From: Klebsiella variicola
Lineage (GTDB): Bacteria > Pseudomonadota > Gammaproteobacteria > Enterobacterales > Enterobacteriaceae
Direction: 5' to 3'
Length of the DNA stretch: 64,000 bases
Assembly (NCBI RefSeq): GCF_000828055.2
Contig: NZ_CP010523.2
Location: 1,612,001-1,676,000, forward strand
The position numbers were made by a program, and so were the translations under genes. Position 1 is the stretch's first letter. The number at the start of each line of letters is the position of its first letter. Shown piece after piece: positions 1-8,721 of this stretch. The notes beneath the pieces were generated by a model that was not told where the DNA came from, made no database searches, and saw only the letters and a list, made by a program, of their open reading frames with translations.

Positions 1-568
1 TCAGCAGGATGGCGAACAGAAAGGCGGGGATCGCATAGCCAATAATAATCAGCGTGCTGCTCCAGATGTCAAAGCGGCTGCCGTTGCTGACCGCTTTGCG
101 AATACCCAGCGGAATGGAAACCAGGTAGATAATCAGCGTACTCCACAGTCCGAGGCTCACCGAGACCGGCAGGCTGTCTTTAATCAGCTGCAGTACTGAG
201 GCGCTGCGAAACAGGCTGTCGCCAAAATCAAAGCGCAGATAATCGCCCAGCATCTTCAGGTAACGCTCGTGCAGCGGCTTGTCAAAGCCGTAGCGGTGGG
301 TGATCTCGGCGATGACTTCCGGATCAAGGCCCCGCCCACCGCGATAGTGCCCCTCGCTGATGTTCCCTGCGCCGGTTCGGGCATGGCTGGCGCCCATCCC
401 GCCGTCGCCGGCACCCGGCATCCCGCCGTGCTGACCAAATTCGATGGCGGCGATGGCCTGATCGACCGGGCCGCCGGGTGCGATTTGCACAATAAAAAAG
501 TTAATGGTGATGATGGCCCACAGGGTGGGGATCACTAACAGCAAACGGCGGATCAGGTAGCTGCCCAT
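1..568 (-). CDS. yejB: Microcin C / peptide ABC transporter permease YejB (3' end outside window)
   Basis: Inner-membrane permease of the YejABEF ABC importer, which takes up peptides including microcin C. The ATG at 568 opens [20 protein letters not shown], the usual N-terminal membrane anchor of this family, and about 189 of roughly 364 residues are present before the window edge cuts the gene. A Gly-rich loop (around residues 45-75) and the [12 protein letters not shown]-type segment match E. coli YejB. It starts 9 bp after the yejA stop, so the two genes are co-transcribed. Product assignment rests on recognised similarity; only the missing C-terminal half is unseen. Confidence 0.95.
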   Translation of the reverse strand, partial: MGSYLIRRLLLVIPTLWAIITINFFIVQIAPGGPVDQAIAAIEFGQHGGMPGAGDGGMGASHARTGAGNISEGHYRGGRGLDPEVIAEITHRYGFDKPLHERYLKMLGDYLRFDFGDSLFRSASVLQLIKDSLPVSVSLGLWSTLIIYLVSIPLGIRKAVSNGSRFDIWSSTLIIIGYAIPAFLFAILL

Positions 569-577
569 GGGATGTCC

Positions 578-2383
578 TTAACGTCTGTCCGCGGGGAGGG
601 TGGCCGCTTTGTTCACGTCGTACCACCAGGTATCGAGCCCGGAGGAATAAATGGGGCGGGTCTCGGGGAAAGAGAACTTATTCCACCACGCGGTGCGGTC
701 CTGCGCCATATACCACATCGGCAGCATGTAGTTATTCCAGGTGAGCACGCGGTCCAGCGCCCGACCGAGGGGGATCAGTTTCTGCTTATTGCCCTGCCAC
801 TGCAGGATCTGCGCAATCAGCTTATCCACTACCGGGCTTTGCACCCCCGGTGCGTTATAGCTGGAGTGAATATAGTCTGAGGCCCAGGAGATTTGCAGGT
901 CGGTGCCGGGCCAGGGCATGGCACGCCACAGGCTCGGCATCATGTCGTAATCACGGCTGCGGCGACGGTTGCTGTACTGCGAGTTATCAACCTGACGAAT
1001 ATCCATGACGATCCCCAGGCGCTGCAGGTTGTGCTGAAACGGCAGCACCCAGCGGTCATTGCCACCGGCTGGCATCAGCAGTTCAAAGCGCAGCGGCTTG
1101 CCGGTGGCGGCGTTGACCCGGCGCTGGTTTTTTACCGTCCAACCCGCCGCATTGAGCAGGGCGTCGGCTTTGAGTAAGTTGTCGCGGTCGAAGCCATCGC
1201 CACGGGAGACCGGCGGCTGGTAAACCTGGCTGAAGACCTCCGGGGGCAGTTCGTTTTTCATCGGCGTCAGCAGGGCCAGCTCGGCGGCGTCGGGCAGGCT
1301 GCGGGCGGCATATTCGGTGTTCTGGAAATAGCTGTTGGCGCGCTGATAGGCGCTGTAAAACAGCGCCTTGTTCATCCATTCAAAATCGAACGCCAGGGTA
1401 ATGGCCTCCCGCACCCGGCGATCGGCAAAAACCGGGCGCTGAATATTGAACGCCAGCCACTGGGTATCCTGCGCCGAGGTATTTGTATGCTCATCTTTAA
1501 TAATGTAGCCGCGGCTGAAGTTGCGACCGACGTAGCGGGTAGCCCAGTTTTTGGCGACGGTCTCTTCCCGGCGATCGACGGCTCCCGCTTTAAAGGCTTC
1601 GAAAGCGACATTGTCGTCGAGATAATAGTCATAGCGCAGCGTATCGAAATTCCAGCGACCCCGGTTGACCGGCTGGTCGGCCGCCCAGTAGTCGGCGACG
1701 CGTGAATAAGTAATGTATTGCCCCATTCGCCAGGCGCTGATGCGGTATGGCCCGCTGGCCAGCGGCGGCTTCGACAGCGGGTCGCTGAGTTTGTGCTGGC
1801 GCCAGAACGACTCAGGCATCACCGGCAGGCTCAGCAGACTCAGCATGTTCTCTTTGCCGGGCTGGCCGAGGTCGATTCGTACGGTCAACGGGGCGATGGC
1901 CTTAACGGTGGTGCCTTTATAAAACAAACGGAACTGTGGCACCCCTTCGGTCATAAACTTGTTGAAGGTAAATGCAACGTCCCGGGCGGTGATTGGCGTG
2001 CCGTCATGGAAGCGGGCGTGCGGGTTGAGAACGATCTCCATCCAGGAATAGTCCTCGGCATAGCGCGCCCGCTCGGCAATCAGCGGGTAGTAGCTGCCGG
2101 GCTCATCATCCGAGGTGGTGAACAGGGTATCGTAGAGCGCCTCAGTGCGCACGGCGGGATTGCCGCGCAGTGCGTAGCGGTTGAAGTTATCAAAGGTGCC
2201 GATCGCCGCCAGGGTGAGGGTGCCGCCTTTCGGCGCCTCAGGATTGACATAATCAAAATGGCTGAAGCTGGCGGCGTATTTGGGTTCACCGATAATCGCA
2301 AAGGCGACGCTTTCTTTTATTGTTTGCGCCTTAGCGCTAAGGCTAAACAGAGCAAGCAGAATTAAAAAGAGGCGCGCATACAT
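578..2383 (-). CDS. yejA: Periplasmic substrate-binding protein YejA of the YejABEF importer
   Basis: 601-residue extracytoplasmic solute-binding protein (SBP family 5, oligopeptide-binding type). It captures peptides in the periplasm and delivers them to YejB/YejE. Residues 1-19 form a signal peptide (basic start, hydrophobic core, cleavage after SAKA). The body has the family signature of a long two-lobe binding protein, including FHDGTPITARDVAFTFN near residue 100. It is first in the yejAB operon on the minus strand and matches the E. coli length and gene order (pdeN-yejA-yejB). No damage is seen. Confidence 0.95.
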   Translation of the reverse strand: MYARLFLILLALFSLSAKAQTIKESVAFAIIGEPKYAASFSHFDYVNPEAPKGGTLTLAAIGTFDNFNRYALRGNPAVRTEALYDTLFTTSDDEPGSYYPLIAERARYAEDYSWMEIVLNPHARFHDGTPITARDVAFTFNKFMTEGVPQFRLFYKGTTVKAIAPLTVRIDLGQPGKENMLSLLSLPVMPESFWRQHKLSDPLSKPPLASGPYRISAWRMGQYITYSRVADYWAADQPVNRGRWNFDTLRYDYYLDDNVAFEAFKAGAVDRREETVAKNWATRYVGRNFSRGYIIKDEHTNTSAQDTQWLAFNIQRPVFADRRVREAITLAFDFEWMNKALFYSAYQRANSYFQNTEYAARSLPDAAELALLTPMKNELPPEVFSQVYQPPVSRGDGFDRDNLLKADALLNAAGWTVKNQRRVNAATGKPLRFELLMPAGGNDRWVLPFQHNLQRLGIVMDIRQVDNSQYSNRRRSRDYDMMPSLWRAMPWPGTDLQISWASDYIHSSYNAPGVQSPVVDKLIAQILQWQGNKQKLIPLGRALDRVLTWNNYMLPMWYMAQDRTAWWNKFSFPETRPIYSSGLDTWWYDVNKAATLPADRR

Positions 2384-2451
2384 AGGCGGCAGAATACCTT
2401 GTCACGGTCGGCCCCCATAGCCGACCTCTGTTCCCGCATCATATGTGAGAC

Positions 2452-4014
2452 TTAGCGCGTTGTGAAATAATTCGCAGGTTCATCATGCGCGGCGACCAGC
2501 GCCTCCAGCGATAGCGGACGGCTTATCCAGTACCCTTGCAGGAAATTGACGCCCTGGGCACGAAGCCACTCCGCCTGTTCCTGGGTCTCCACTCCTTCAG
2601 CGACGGTCATTAATTTCAGCCGGCGGCTGAGGGTCAGTACCGCATCCAGCACCGGCGAGGTCACGGTTTCGGTGCCAATCGCCTGCACAAAGCCGCGATC
2701 GATCTTCAGATAATCGAAGTTATAGCGTTCGAGATAAATCAGCGCGCTATGCCCGGTACCAAAATCATCTATTGCGATTTCAAAACCCTGCTGGTGGAGC
2801 CAGGCGAAGTTAGCGATCGATTTTTCTTTATCAATCATGGCCCGCTCGGTCACCTCCAGCACCACGTGAAAATGGTCGGCGGGCAGCGCGGCGGCAAAGC
2901 GCAGCATATCGTCGCGGAAGCTGTCAGCCTGCAGATGGGCAGGGGAAATATTCAGCCCCAGCTTGACGCCGCGCGGCAGGATCCGTTTAAGCACTTGACC
3001 ATCGCTGGCGATCAGCGCCAGCAGGTGATGGGTCAGCGGCACGATCATCTGCTGGGTTTCCGCCAGATTAATAAAGACGTCGGGCGGGATTTCACCCACC
3101 ACCGGATGGCGCCAGCGCATGAGCACCTCCACGCCGCTGATACGCAGGGTCTGGGCATTCACGACCGGCTGATAGACGACGTAGAACTGGTTATTTTTGA
3201 TCCCCAGCAGTATCGATTTTCGCGGATCGGATTTGATCGTCAGCACGTAATAACAGAGCAACCCCGCCAGCAGGCCGCACACTACCCCGAGCAACAGGGC
3301 AAACTGTGTATTTTCCGCCAGCCAGCTGTTGGCATACAGGTAGACCTTCAGCGGTAAACCGTCGATCTGTACCTGGCGGATCGGTTCGTTATGCAGGGTT
3401 TGCGGATCCACCAGCCGATTACTGAAGGTGGAGATGGCGGTGTGACCGATGGCCAGCGCAATACCGCTGAAATCATTTTGTCGTGCGGAATAGAGGATAT
3501 ACGGCGTGAGATTGGCGTTGATCGATACGAAAATGCCGCTGTTTGCATCATCGGGTTTGCTGACCCATAACGCCAGCGCTGCGCTTTTCGGCATCATCGG
3601 CGTACCCGGCAAAATCGCCATATCAACGGGTTTGCGAATATCGATCGCCGGGATAAGCTGAGTAAGGGGCGTATTCATGGCCCCTGTCGCCGAGGAGCAA
3701 AAGACGACGCCATTTTTAACCAGCAGAAACGCGCGAACGTTGGGGCTGAAAGCGGCATGGGAGGTGAGTCCGGAGTCGATATTCTCGCAGGGCTGATCCA
3801 CCAGCGGCTGCAGGCCATCAATGGTCTCACGGAGATCGTGAAAATAGCTTTTCAGGTAAGTGTCAACGTTGTTGATAATGGCGTCGAAACGCTCTGCCCG
3901 GTTATGGTAAATCACCATAAACTGAATGCAGCCGGCCAGCAGCGCGACGATAATCCCCACGCACAGGCTGGTTAACCAGATTTTACGCTGGGGTGAAAAG
4001 TAGCGAGTAAGCAT
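2452..4014 (-). CDS. pdeN: Cyclic-di-GMP phosphodiesterase with CSS sensor domain (Rtn/PdeN)
   Basis: 520-residue membrane protein predicted to hydrolyse c-di-GMP. A first membrane helix (about 13-36) is followed by a periplasmic CSS domain carrying the redox-sensing Cys-Ser-Ser motif at 106-108, a second helix (about 238-260) and a cytoplasmic EAL domain. The signature motif reads EVL (296-298) instead of EAL, a tolerated variant. Asn in LNIS (355), Glu in LEVTER (387), the Asp pair in DDFGTG (416-417) and Lys in LKID (437) are all present, so catalysis should be intact. Position next to yejA matches E. coli rtn/pdeN. Confidence 0.93.
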   Translation of the reverse strand: MLTRYFSPQRKIWLTSLCVGIIVALLAGCIQFMVIYHNRAERFDAIINNVDTYLKSYFHDLRETIDGLQPLVDQPCENIDSGLTSHAAFSPNVRAFLLVKNGVVFCSSATGAMNTPLTQLIPAIDIRKPVDMAILPGTPMMPKSAALALWVSKPDDANSGIFVSINANLTPYILYSARQNDFSGIALAIGHTAISTFSNRLVDPQTLHNEPIRQVQIDGLPLKVYLYANSWLAENTQFALLLGVVCGLLAGLLCYYVLTIKSDPRKSILLGIKNNQFYVVYQPVVNAQTLRISGVEVLMRWRHPVVGEIPPDVFINLAETQQMIVPLTHHLLALIASDGQVLKRILPRGVKLGLNISPAHLQADSFRDDMLRFAAALPADHFHVVLEVTERAMIDKEKSIANFAWLHQQGFEIAIDDFGTGHSALIYLERYNFDYLKIDRGFVQAIGTETVTSPVLDAVLTLSRRLKLMTVAEGVETQEQAEWLRAQGVNFLQGYWISRPLSLEALVAAHDEPANYFTTR

Positions 4015-4125
4015 AGCTATAGTCTTTCCGTGTTATTGAATCCCATCAACGGTTTGTCGGTCGTCGTTTTTCTCATTCCCACTTAAAAGACATAGCTTAT
4101 TTTGCGGCGTTCAGAATCAGGTGGC

Positions 4126-4157
4126 AAAAAAAAACACTGCCGGGGCAGTGTTTTTTT
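4126..4157 (-). terminator. Rho-independent terminator of mepS
   Basis: A short stem (ACACTGCC / GGCAGTGT) is flanked by A-runs on one side and T-runs on the other, so it could work in either direction. It lies 46 bp beyond the mepS stop and upstream of pdeN, and most simply ends mepS transcription. Confidence 0.8.
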
Positions 4158-4202
4158 ATCCCGCCTCCAGCCAAGGGATAACCGGCGGCGGTAGAGGACA
4201 GT

Positions 4203-4772
4203 TTACGAGCGGCTCAGAACTCGACGCGCTTCGTTGTAGCGCTTTTTCCAGTACGGTTCATCCATGCTGGAGATGGTCACCCCGCTGCTGGTGGAGGCGT
4301 GAACGAACTGGTTGTTGCCGAGATAGATCCCGACGTGGCGGCCGGTAGAGCCGGCGCGGAACAGAACCAGATCGCCAGTACGCAGCTGGGTACGGGAAAT
4401 CGATTTTCCGGTTTCCTGCTGTTCAGAGGTTGAACGCGGCAGTTCCAGACCAAATTGTTCGCGGAAGGTGCGCTGCACAAACGCTGAGCAGTCGATACCT
4501 TTACGGGTGCTGCCGCCGAGGCGGTAACGCACGCCTTTCCAGCTGGCATACTGATCCATTAAACGGGACTTCACGTCCAGATTACGGACCATCGTTTCAA
4601 ATTCATCCTGAGAGGCTTGCAGTGATGATAAATCGCCACTACCCACAGCATGCGTCTCAGAATGCATATTCCTGGCGGTACTTGTTGAACTACACGCGGA
4701 AAGCAGAACCGCTACTGCAATCGCGGGGGCTACCCGCAAGATGTATCTCAAAATCGGCTGAGATTTGACCAT
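4203..4772 (-). CDS. mepS: Murein DD-endopeptidase / LD-carboxypeptidase lipoprotein MepS (Spr)
   Basis: 189-residue outer-membrane lipoprotein that cleaves D-Ala-mDAP crosslinks so the peptidoglycan sacculus can expand. The signal peptide ends in the lipobox LLSAC with lipidated Cys27. The C-terminal NlpC/P60 domain shows the catalytic Cys97 in GIDCSAF and His148 in GRHVGIY, with His160 in FVHAS as third residue. In E. coli the protein is degraded by NlpI-Prc; that is family knowledge, not visible here. It has its own terminator and a long leader region. Length equals the E. coli ortholog. Confidence 0.96.
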   Translation of the reverse strand: MVKSQPILRYILRVAPAIAVAVLLSACSSTSTARNMHSETHAVGSGDLSSLQASQDEFETMVRNLDVKSRLMDQYASWKGVRYRLGGSTRKGIDCSAFVQRTFREQFGLELPRSTSEQQETGKSISRTQLRTGDLVLFRAGSTGRHVGIYLGNNQFVHASTSSGVTISSMDEPYWKKRYNEARRVLSRS

Positions 4773-5140
4773 GCTGTTTATTTTCCCTTGTTGTCCTTAA
4801 CGACAATGTCGTTATAAAAAATGCCAAACGTGTTAGAGCCTAAATACCCATCCGCAATGAGACAATTCCTTAAGCTTAAATTTGTGCAGTCACGCACAAA
4901 TTTATTCATGCTCTGAATTAATGTTGCGGAAAAGGCAAAACGAGAACGAGATTACCCTATCAAACGCCGCATGGCGAGCGGTTTTGCGCGATTTCTTATA
5001 AGTATTTTGGTGACAAAAAGTGAATCATTGGGAAAGGGCAAAATAGCGCCAGTATCGGGTAAAAAACAGACAATTCCTTCATTTGTCACGGGATTAATGT
5101 GACAAGAAGATGAACATCATGTTGAAAAAAAGCGCAATTG
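4773..5140. other. Long mepS upstream region with a perfect 10-bp inverted repeat
   Basis: No credible gene is seen between mepS and the lpxT terminator. At 4878-4903 there is a perfect inverted repeat, AAATTTGTGC and GCACAAATTT separated by six bases, about 105 bp upstream of the mepS start. A small open frame near 5110-5337 runs through the lpxT terminator and the lpxT 3' end and has no gene-like features. Confidence 0.6.
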
Positions 5141-5166
5141 AAAAAGGGGACCCAAAAGGTCCCCTT
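5141..5166 (-). terminator. Rho-independent terminator of lpxT
   Basis: Nine-base stem AAGGGGACC / GGTCCCCTT with a CAAAA loop, followed on the minus strand by a T-run (the A-run at 5141-5145). It lies 32 bp after the lpxT stop. Confidence 0.85.
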
Positions 5167-5198
5167 ATAGATAATGACGCCAGACGGCGACCACGACA

Positions 5199-5912
5199 TT
5201 ATTTGGCCGATATTCCGCCGGGCAGAGAGCGATCGAAAAGGGCGATCAATTTATCGCTCAGCGGTGTCATCAATACCCACGGCGCGCCAATCAGCACGGC
5301 GGTCAGGGAGCCGACGGCAATATCGCTGAACCAGTGAGCGCCAATCATGACGCGCGGGAAAGCAAAGACCACAAATATCACCAGCGCCACGGTTAGCGCG
5401 CGGCGGCCGAAATAGCGCCACATAAAGCTCGCGAAGATCAGCAGCATCATCCCATGATCGCCAGGGAAGCTGTCCTTGGAGGCGTCTTTGGTGGGGAAAT
5501 TGACGACATCGCTGACGCGGGTGACATCGTGGAAAAACAGCGACGGGCTGGCGCGCTGTACCGGCATCAGGTGCTGCGCCAGCTGGTTAATGATCACCGC
5601 GGCCAGCAGCATCACCAGGCCCATGATGGCAATCTGGCGACGGCCTGCTGGCGGCGCTTTAAGCCAGTAGCGGAGCATCAGGCAGCCCATCGCCAGCAGC
5701 GAACAGGCGTCGAAGGCGCGATTGTTGATGATCGCCAGCAGCCAGGCATAGGCGTGGCTGACGCTGACGCCATGGTTAAAGAAATGGAAGATCGCGGAGT
5801 CGACCGGCGACCAGGCGCCGTGGTTGACCGGCAGATACCAGGAGCAAAATAGCGCCACACCCGCGATGTTAAGCAGCAGAATTAAAGGAATTCGGTTTTT
5901 CATCATAGCCAT
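5199..5912 (-). CDS. lpxT: Lipid A 1-diphosphate synthase LpxT (PAP2 family)
   Basis: 237-residue inner-membrane enzyme that transfers phosphate from undecaprenyl pyrophosphate to the 1-position of lipid A on the periplasmic face. Several membrane helices alternate with the PAP2 phosphatase signature: KDASKD (142-147), SFPGDHG (148-154) and RVMIGAHWFSD (187-197) with the conserved Arg and His residues. Length equals E. coli LpxT (YeiU). Methionines at residues 3 and 4 are possible alternative starts, as no strong Shine-Dalgarno is visible. In E. coli its activity is limited by the PmrR peptide; no pmrR gene is in this window. Confidence 0.93.
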   Translation of the reverse strand: MAMMKNRIPLILLLNIAGVALFCSWYLPVNHGAWSPVDSAIFHFFNHGVSVSHAYAWLLAIINNRAFDACSLLAMGCLMLRYWLKAPPAGRRQIAIMGLVMLLAAVIINQLAQHLMPVQRASPSLFFHDVTRVSDVVNFPTKDASKDSFPGDHGMMLLIFASFMWRYFGRRALTVALVIFVVFAFPRVMIGAHWFSDIAVGSLTAVLIGAPWVLMTPLSDKLIALFDRSLPGGISAK

Positions 5913-5949
5913 TGCGATTTTGTGACAGTCGGCGGCAACCTTAGCCGCC

Positions 5950-6927
5950 TCAACTTAAACGAAGCCTCAACAGTGAGGTCTGGAGCGCGTTCCAGTCGGC
6001 TTCGTTCGCCGAGATAAGCTCGATTCGGCTATCGGGTGGGGGGACGCTCAGAGTCTCGATATGCCAATCCTCGCCCTGGCGGTTGATCCTCACGGCCCCT
6101 TCGGCAATGCGCATCACGCCTTTGACGCGCGCCACGGGCGCCAGCCGTGCCCATTCGAGCAGGCCGATGGTCTCAAAGACCGTTTCCGCGTCGAAAATCC
6201 AGCCGCAGGCCTGATAGCCCTGGCCGCTGTTGAGGTGGCGGCGCCAGCGCTGGTGCTCGGGCAGGCTGAGTGCGGCGAGACCGCTGGTCGGGCGAGAGTG
6301 GTGAACATGCTCCGCGCTCGCCGGCAACGGGGCGGTGTTGCGGCGCGGCTCATCGAGCAGGGCGAGGTCGATATTACCCTGGGTTGTCGACACCTTGCGA
6401 CGATCGCTGCCCCAGCGCTGCCACCAGTCGGCCAAGGCGTGGGCGCTTTCGGGCGTTTCCCGATCGTTTTTATTGGCCACAATGATGTCCGCCGCGGCCA
6501 GCTGATCGCGGAAATTGTCGTTATTGACGACTTTTTCATCCAGCAGCTGACGGGGATCGAGGATGCACACCGTAGCGCGCAGATCGATCCAGGGTTCATA
6601 CACCGCTGCAGTGAGGATATCGAGGATCTGCTTCGGGTGGCCAAGGCCGGTGGGTTCGATCAGCAGGCGATCGGGTTTACCCTGGCGCAGTAGGGTATTC
6701 AGTCCAACCTGCATCGGCAGGCCGTTAACGCAGCACATGCAGCCGCCGGGGATCTCTTTGAGCAGGGCGCCGCTGTCGGCCAGCAGCGCGCCGTCTATCC
6801 CGACTTCGCCAAACTCATTCACCAGTACGGCCCATTTTTCATCCGCAGGCTTCTGCGCCAGCAGATGAAGAATTGAGGTCGTCTTACCGCTGCCGAGAAA
6901 GCCGGTGATCAAATTGGTTCTGGTCAC
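5950..6927 (-). CDS. yeiR: Zinc-binding COG0523 GTPase YeiR
   Basis: 325-residue CobW/COG0523 GTPase, a family of metallochaperones. I place the start at the GTG at 6927 (TRTNLITGFLGSG follows) because CTGGAG sits just upstream and the E. coli protein begins identically; the longer open frame to 7041 adds non-conserved residues. Walker A is GFLGSGKTT (9-17), the metal-binding CxCC motif is CMCC (63-66), and a NKND base-recognition motif follows. E. coli YeiR binds zinc; the client protein is not established. It sits between lpxT and yeiQ as in E. coli. Confidence 0.93.
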   Translation of the reverse strand: MTRTNLITGFLGSGKTTSILHLLAQKPADEKWAVLVNEFGEVGIDGALLADSGALLKEIPGGCMCCVNGLPMQVGLNTLLRQGKPDRLLIEPTGLGHPKQILDILTAAVYEPWIDLRATVCILDPRQLLDEKVVNNDNFRDQLAAADIIVANKNDRETPESAHALADWWQRWGSDRRKVSTTQGNIDLALLDEPRRNTAPLPASAEHVHHSRPTSGLAALSLPEHQRWRRHLNSGQGYQACGWIFDAETVFETIGLLEWARLAPVARVKGVMRIAEGAVRINRQGEDWHIETLSVPPPDSRIELISANEADWNALQTSLLRLRLS

Positions 6928-7047
6928 TCTTTTCTCCAGGATAAATGTAATGTTGTAACAGTTACGTCTATCCTGACGAAAAAAGGGGAAAAAGAGAAGT
7001 CCTGAGGCGGACAGAAGAAGATTCTGTCCGCATAAGCGCAAATATTG

Positions 7048-8514
7048 TTAAGAATTTAGCGCGCGGGCCACGGCCTCGCGGGCACCGTGCGTCGCCAGTT
7101 GCTGCCAGGCGGCGCGGATCCCGGCGACAAACTGCGCGTTGTGCGGCAGGTCGCGGCCAAATATTTCCTCCAGACCCAGTAGCGCATCGACGCGCTGCTG
7201 CTCATCGCTCTGCGCCACCCGCTGCTGGATCTTGTCGACCAGCGGATCGCGCACGTCGATCGTCTGACCCGCGTCGTCCGTACCACTGACGTAGCGCATC
7301 CAGCCGGCAACGCCGAGGGCCAGCAGCGGCCAGCGGCTGCCGCGCTCAAGATGTACGCGGATGCCGTCGAGCATGCGCTGGGGCAGTTTCTGGCTGCCGT
7401 CCATGGCGATTTGCCAGGTGCGGTGTTTGAGCGCCGGATTACTGAAGCGGTCGATGAGGCTGTCGGCATAGGCCTCGAGATCGACGCCGGTAATGGTCAG
7501 CGTCGGAGCCTGTTCGTCAAGCATCAGCTGGCGAGCGGCGCGGCGGAAAACGTTATCCTGCATGCAGTCGCTGACGTGCGCATGACCTGCCAGATAGCCA
7601 AGCCAGGCGAGAAAAGAGTGGCTGCCGTTGAGCATCCGCAGCTTCATTTGCTCCCAGGGCAGCACGTCGTCGGTCATCTGCACGCCGGCCGTCTCCCAGG
7701 CCGGTCGTCCGGCGACGAAGTGGTCTTCGACCACCCACTGAATGAAGGGTTCGCAGCTGATGGCGCAGGGATCGTCGACCCCCAGCACGGCGGCGATTTC
7801 CGCCAGCGACTCGGCGGTGGCCGCAGGAACAATGCGATCCACCATGGTGCCCGGGAAGCTGACATTATCGGCGATCCAGTTCGCCAGCGCCGGGCTGCGT
7901 TTTTCCGCCATACCGAGGACGGCATTTTTCACCACGTGGCCGTTGTCGGGAATGTTATCGCAGGAGAGCACGGTAAAGGGCGGCAGGCCCCGGTCCCGGC
8001 GGCGGGCCAGCGCTTCCACTAAAATACCGGGAGCCGACTGCGGTAGCGTCGGATTTTCCAGATCGTGAACGATACGCGGATGCGTCGGATCCAGCTTGCC
8101 GGTCGCCGGATCGATGCAATAGCCTTTTTCGGTGATGGTCAGCGAGACAATCGCCACCTGCGGCTCGCAAAATTTTTCGATAATTGCCGCCAGCGAATCG
8201 AGCCTGGCGTTCAGGCATTCGTGCACCGCGCCGATCACGATGGGCTGGTTACCGTCGGCGCCTTTTTCCAGCACGGTAAACAGATGGTCCTGTTCGCGAA
8301 GCTGGCTCATCAGCGTATCGCCGCTGAACAGACTGATTTCGCAGATCCCCCAGTCGCCGCCGACGTTATTCAGCACGCGATCGGTCAGCAGCGCCTGGTG
8401 CGCGCGATGAAACGCGCCAAAGCCGAAATGGACAATACGCGAGCGGAGCTGGCTGCGATCGTACTGAGGACGTTGCACGTTTTCCGGTAGCGTAGCGGTT
8501 GCAATTGTTGTCAT
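7048..8514 (-). CDS. yeiQ: Mannitol dehydrogenase-family oxidoreductase YeiQ (fructuronate reductase-like)
   Basis: 488-residue NAD-dependent oxidoreductase of the long-chain mannitol dehydrogenase family, same length as E. coli YeiQ and clearly related to UxuB. The N-terminal Rossmann segment reads SRIVHFGFGAFHRAHQA (about 25-41); the C-terminal domain holds the Lys/Asn/His active-site region in MKLRMLNGSHSFLAWLGYL (about 290-308). UxuB reduces D-fructuronate to D-mannonate. Here the gene is divergent from uxuA, whose product dehydrates D-mannonate, so the pair could run two consecutive steps of hexuronate catabolism. The exact substrate is inferred. Confidence 0.9.
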   Translation of the reverse strand: MTTIATATLPENVQRPQYDRSQLRSRIVHFGFGAFHRAHQALLTDRVLNNVGGDWGICEISLFSGDTLMSQLREQDHLFTVLEKGADGNQPIVIGAVHECLNARLDSLAAIIEKFCEPQVAIVSLTITEKGYCIDPATGKLDPTHPRIVHDLENPTLPQSAPGILVEALARRRDRGLPPFTVLSCDNIPDNGHVVKNAVLGMAEKRSPALANWIADNVSFPGTMVDRIVPAATAESLAEIAAVLGVDDPCAISCEPFIQWVVEDHFVAGRPAWETAGVQMTDDVLPWEQMKLRMLNGSHSFLAWLGYLAGHAHVSDCMQDNVFRRAARQLMLDEQAPTLTITGVDLEAYADSLIDRFSNPALKHRTWQIAMDGSQKLPQRMLDGIRVHLERGSRWPLLALGVAGWMRYVSGTDDAGQTIDVRDPLVDKIQQRVAQSDEQQRVDALLGLEEIFGRDLPHNAQFVAGIRAAWQQLATHGAREAVARALNS

Positions 8515-8577
8515 TATTTACACACCTGTTTAACTGCTTATTAACAATGCCAGTCTAAAGTTATATGACAGGAAATT

Positions 8578-8596
8578 AAATTGGTAAGCCGAAATT
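8578..8596. promoter_or_regulatory. UxuR/ExuR-like operator, site 1
   Basis: AAATTGGTAAGCCGAAATT is a near-palindrome resembling the UxuR/ExuR consensus AAATTGGTATACCAATTT. It lies in the shared yeiQ/uxuA intergenic region, 64 bp upstream of the yeiQ start. Assignment by eye. Confidence 0.5.
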
Positions 8597-8687
8597 ATCC
8601 GCTGACTGTGAGCTGGATCAATCAATGCGCCGGCACTGTTTGCAGCCTGAGAAGAAACATGTATGGTAGTCGTCATGAGTGTCGCCA

Positions 8688-8705
8688 TTATTGGTATAAC
8701 AACTT
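8688..8705. promoter_or_regulatory. UxuR/ExuR-like operator, site 2
   Basis: TTATTGGTATAACAACTT resembles the UxuR/ExuR consensus (ATTGGTATACCAAT core) with two core mismatches. It lies only 17 bp upstream of the uxuA start codon, suited to repression. Confidence 0.55.
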
Positions 8706-8721
8706 TTGTGAGGGCATAGCG

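Noticed and set aside
2452-4014. EVL instead of EAL in pdeN as a sign of inactive enzyme
   Set aside because: The EVL variant occurs in active EAL domains and all other catalytic residues are present.
5110-5337. 75-codon open frame between mepS and lpxT
   Set aside because: It runs across the lpxT terminator and into the antisense of the lpxT end, with no conserved features.
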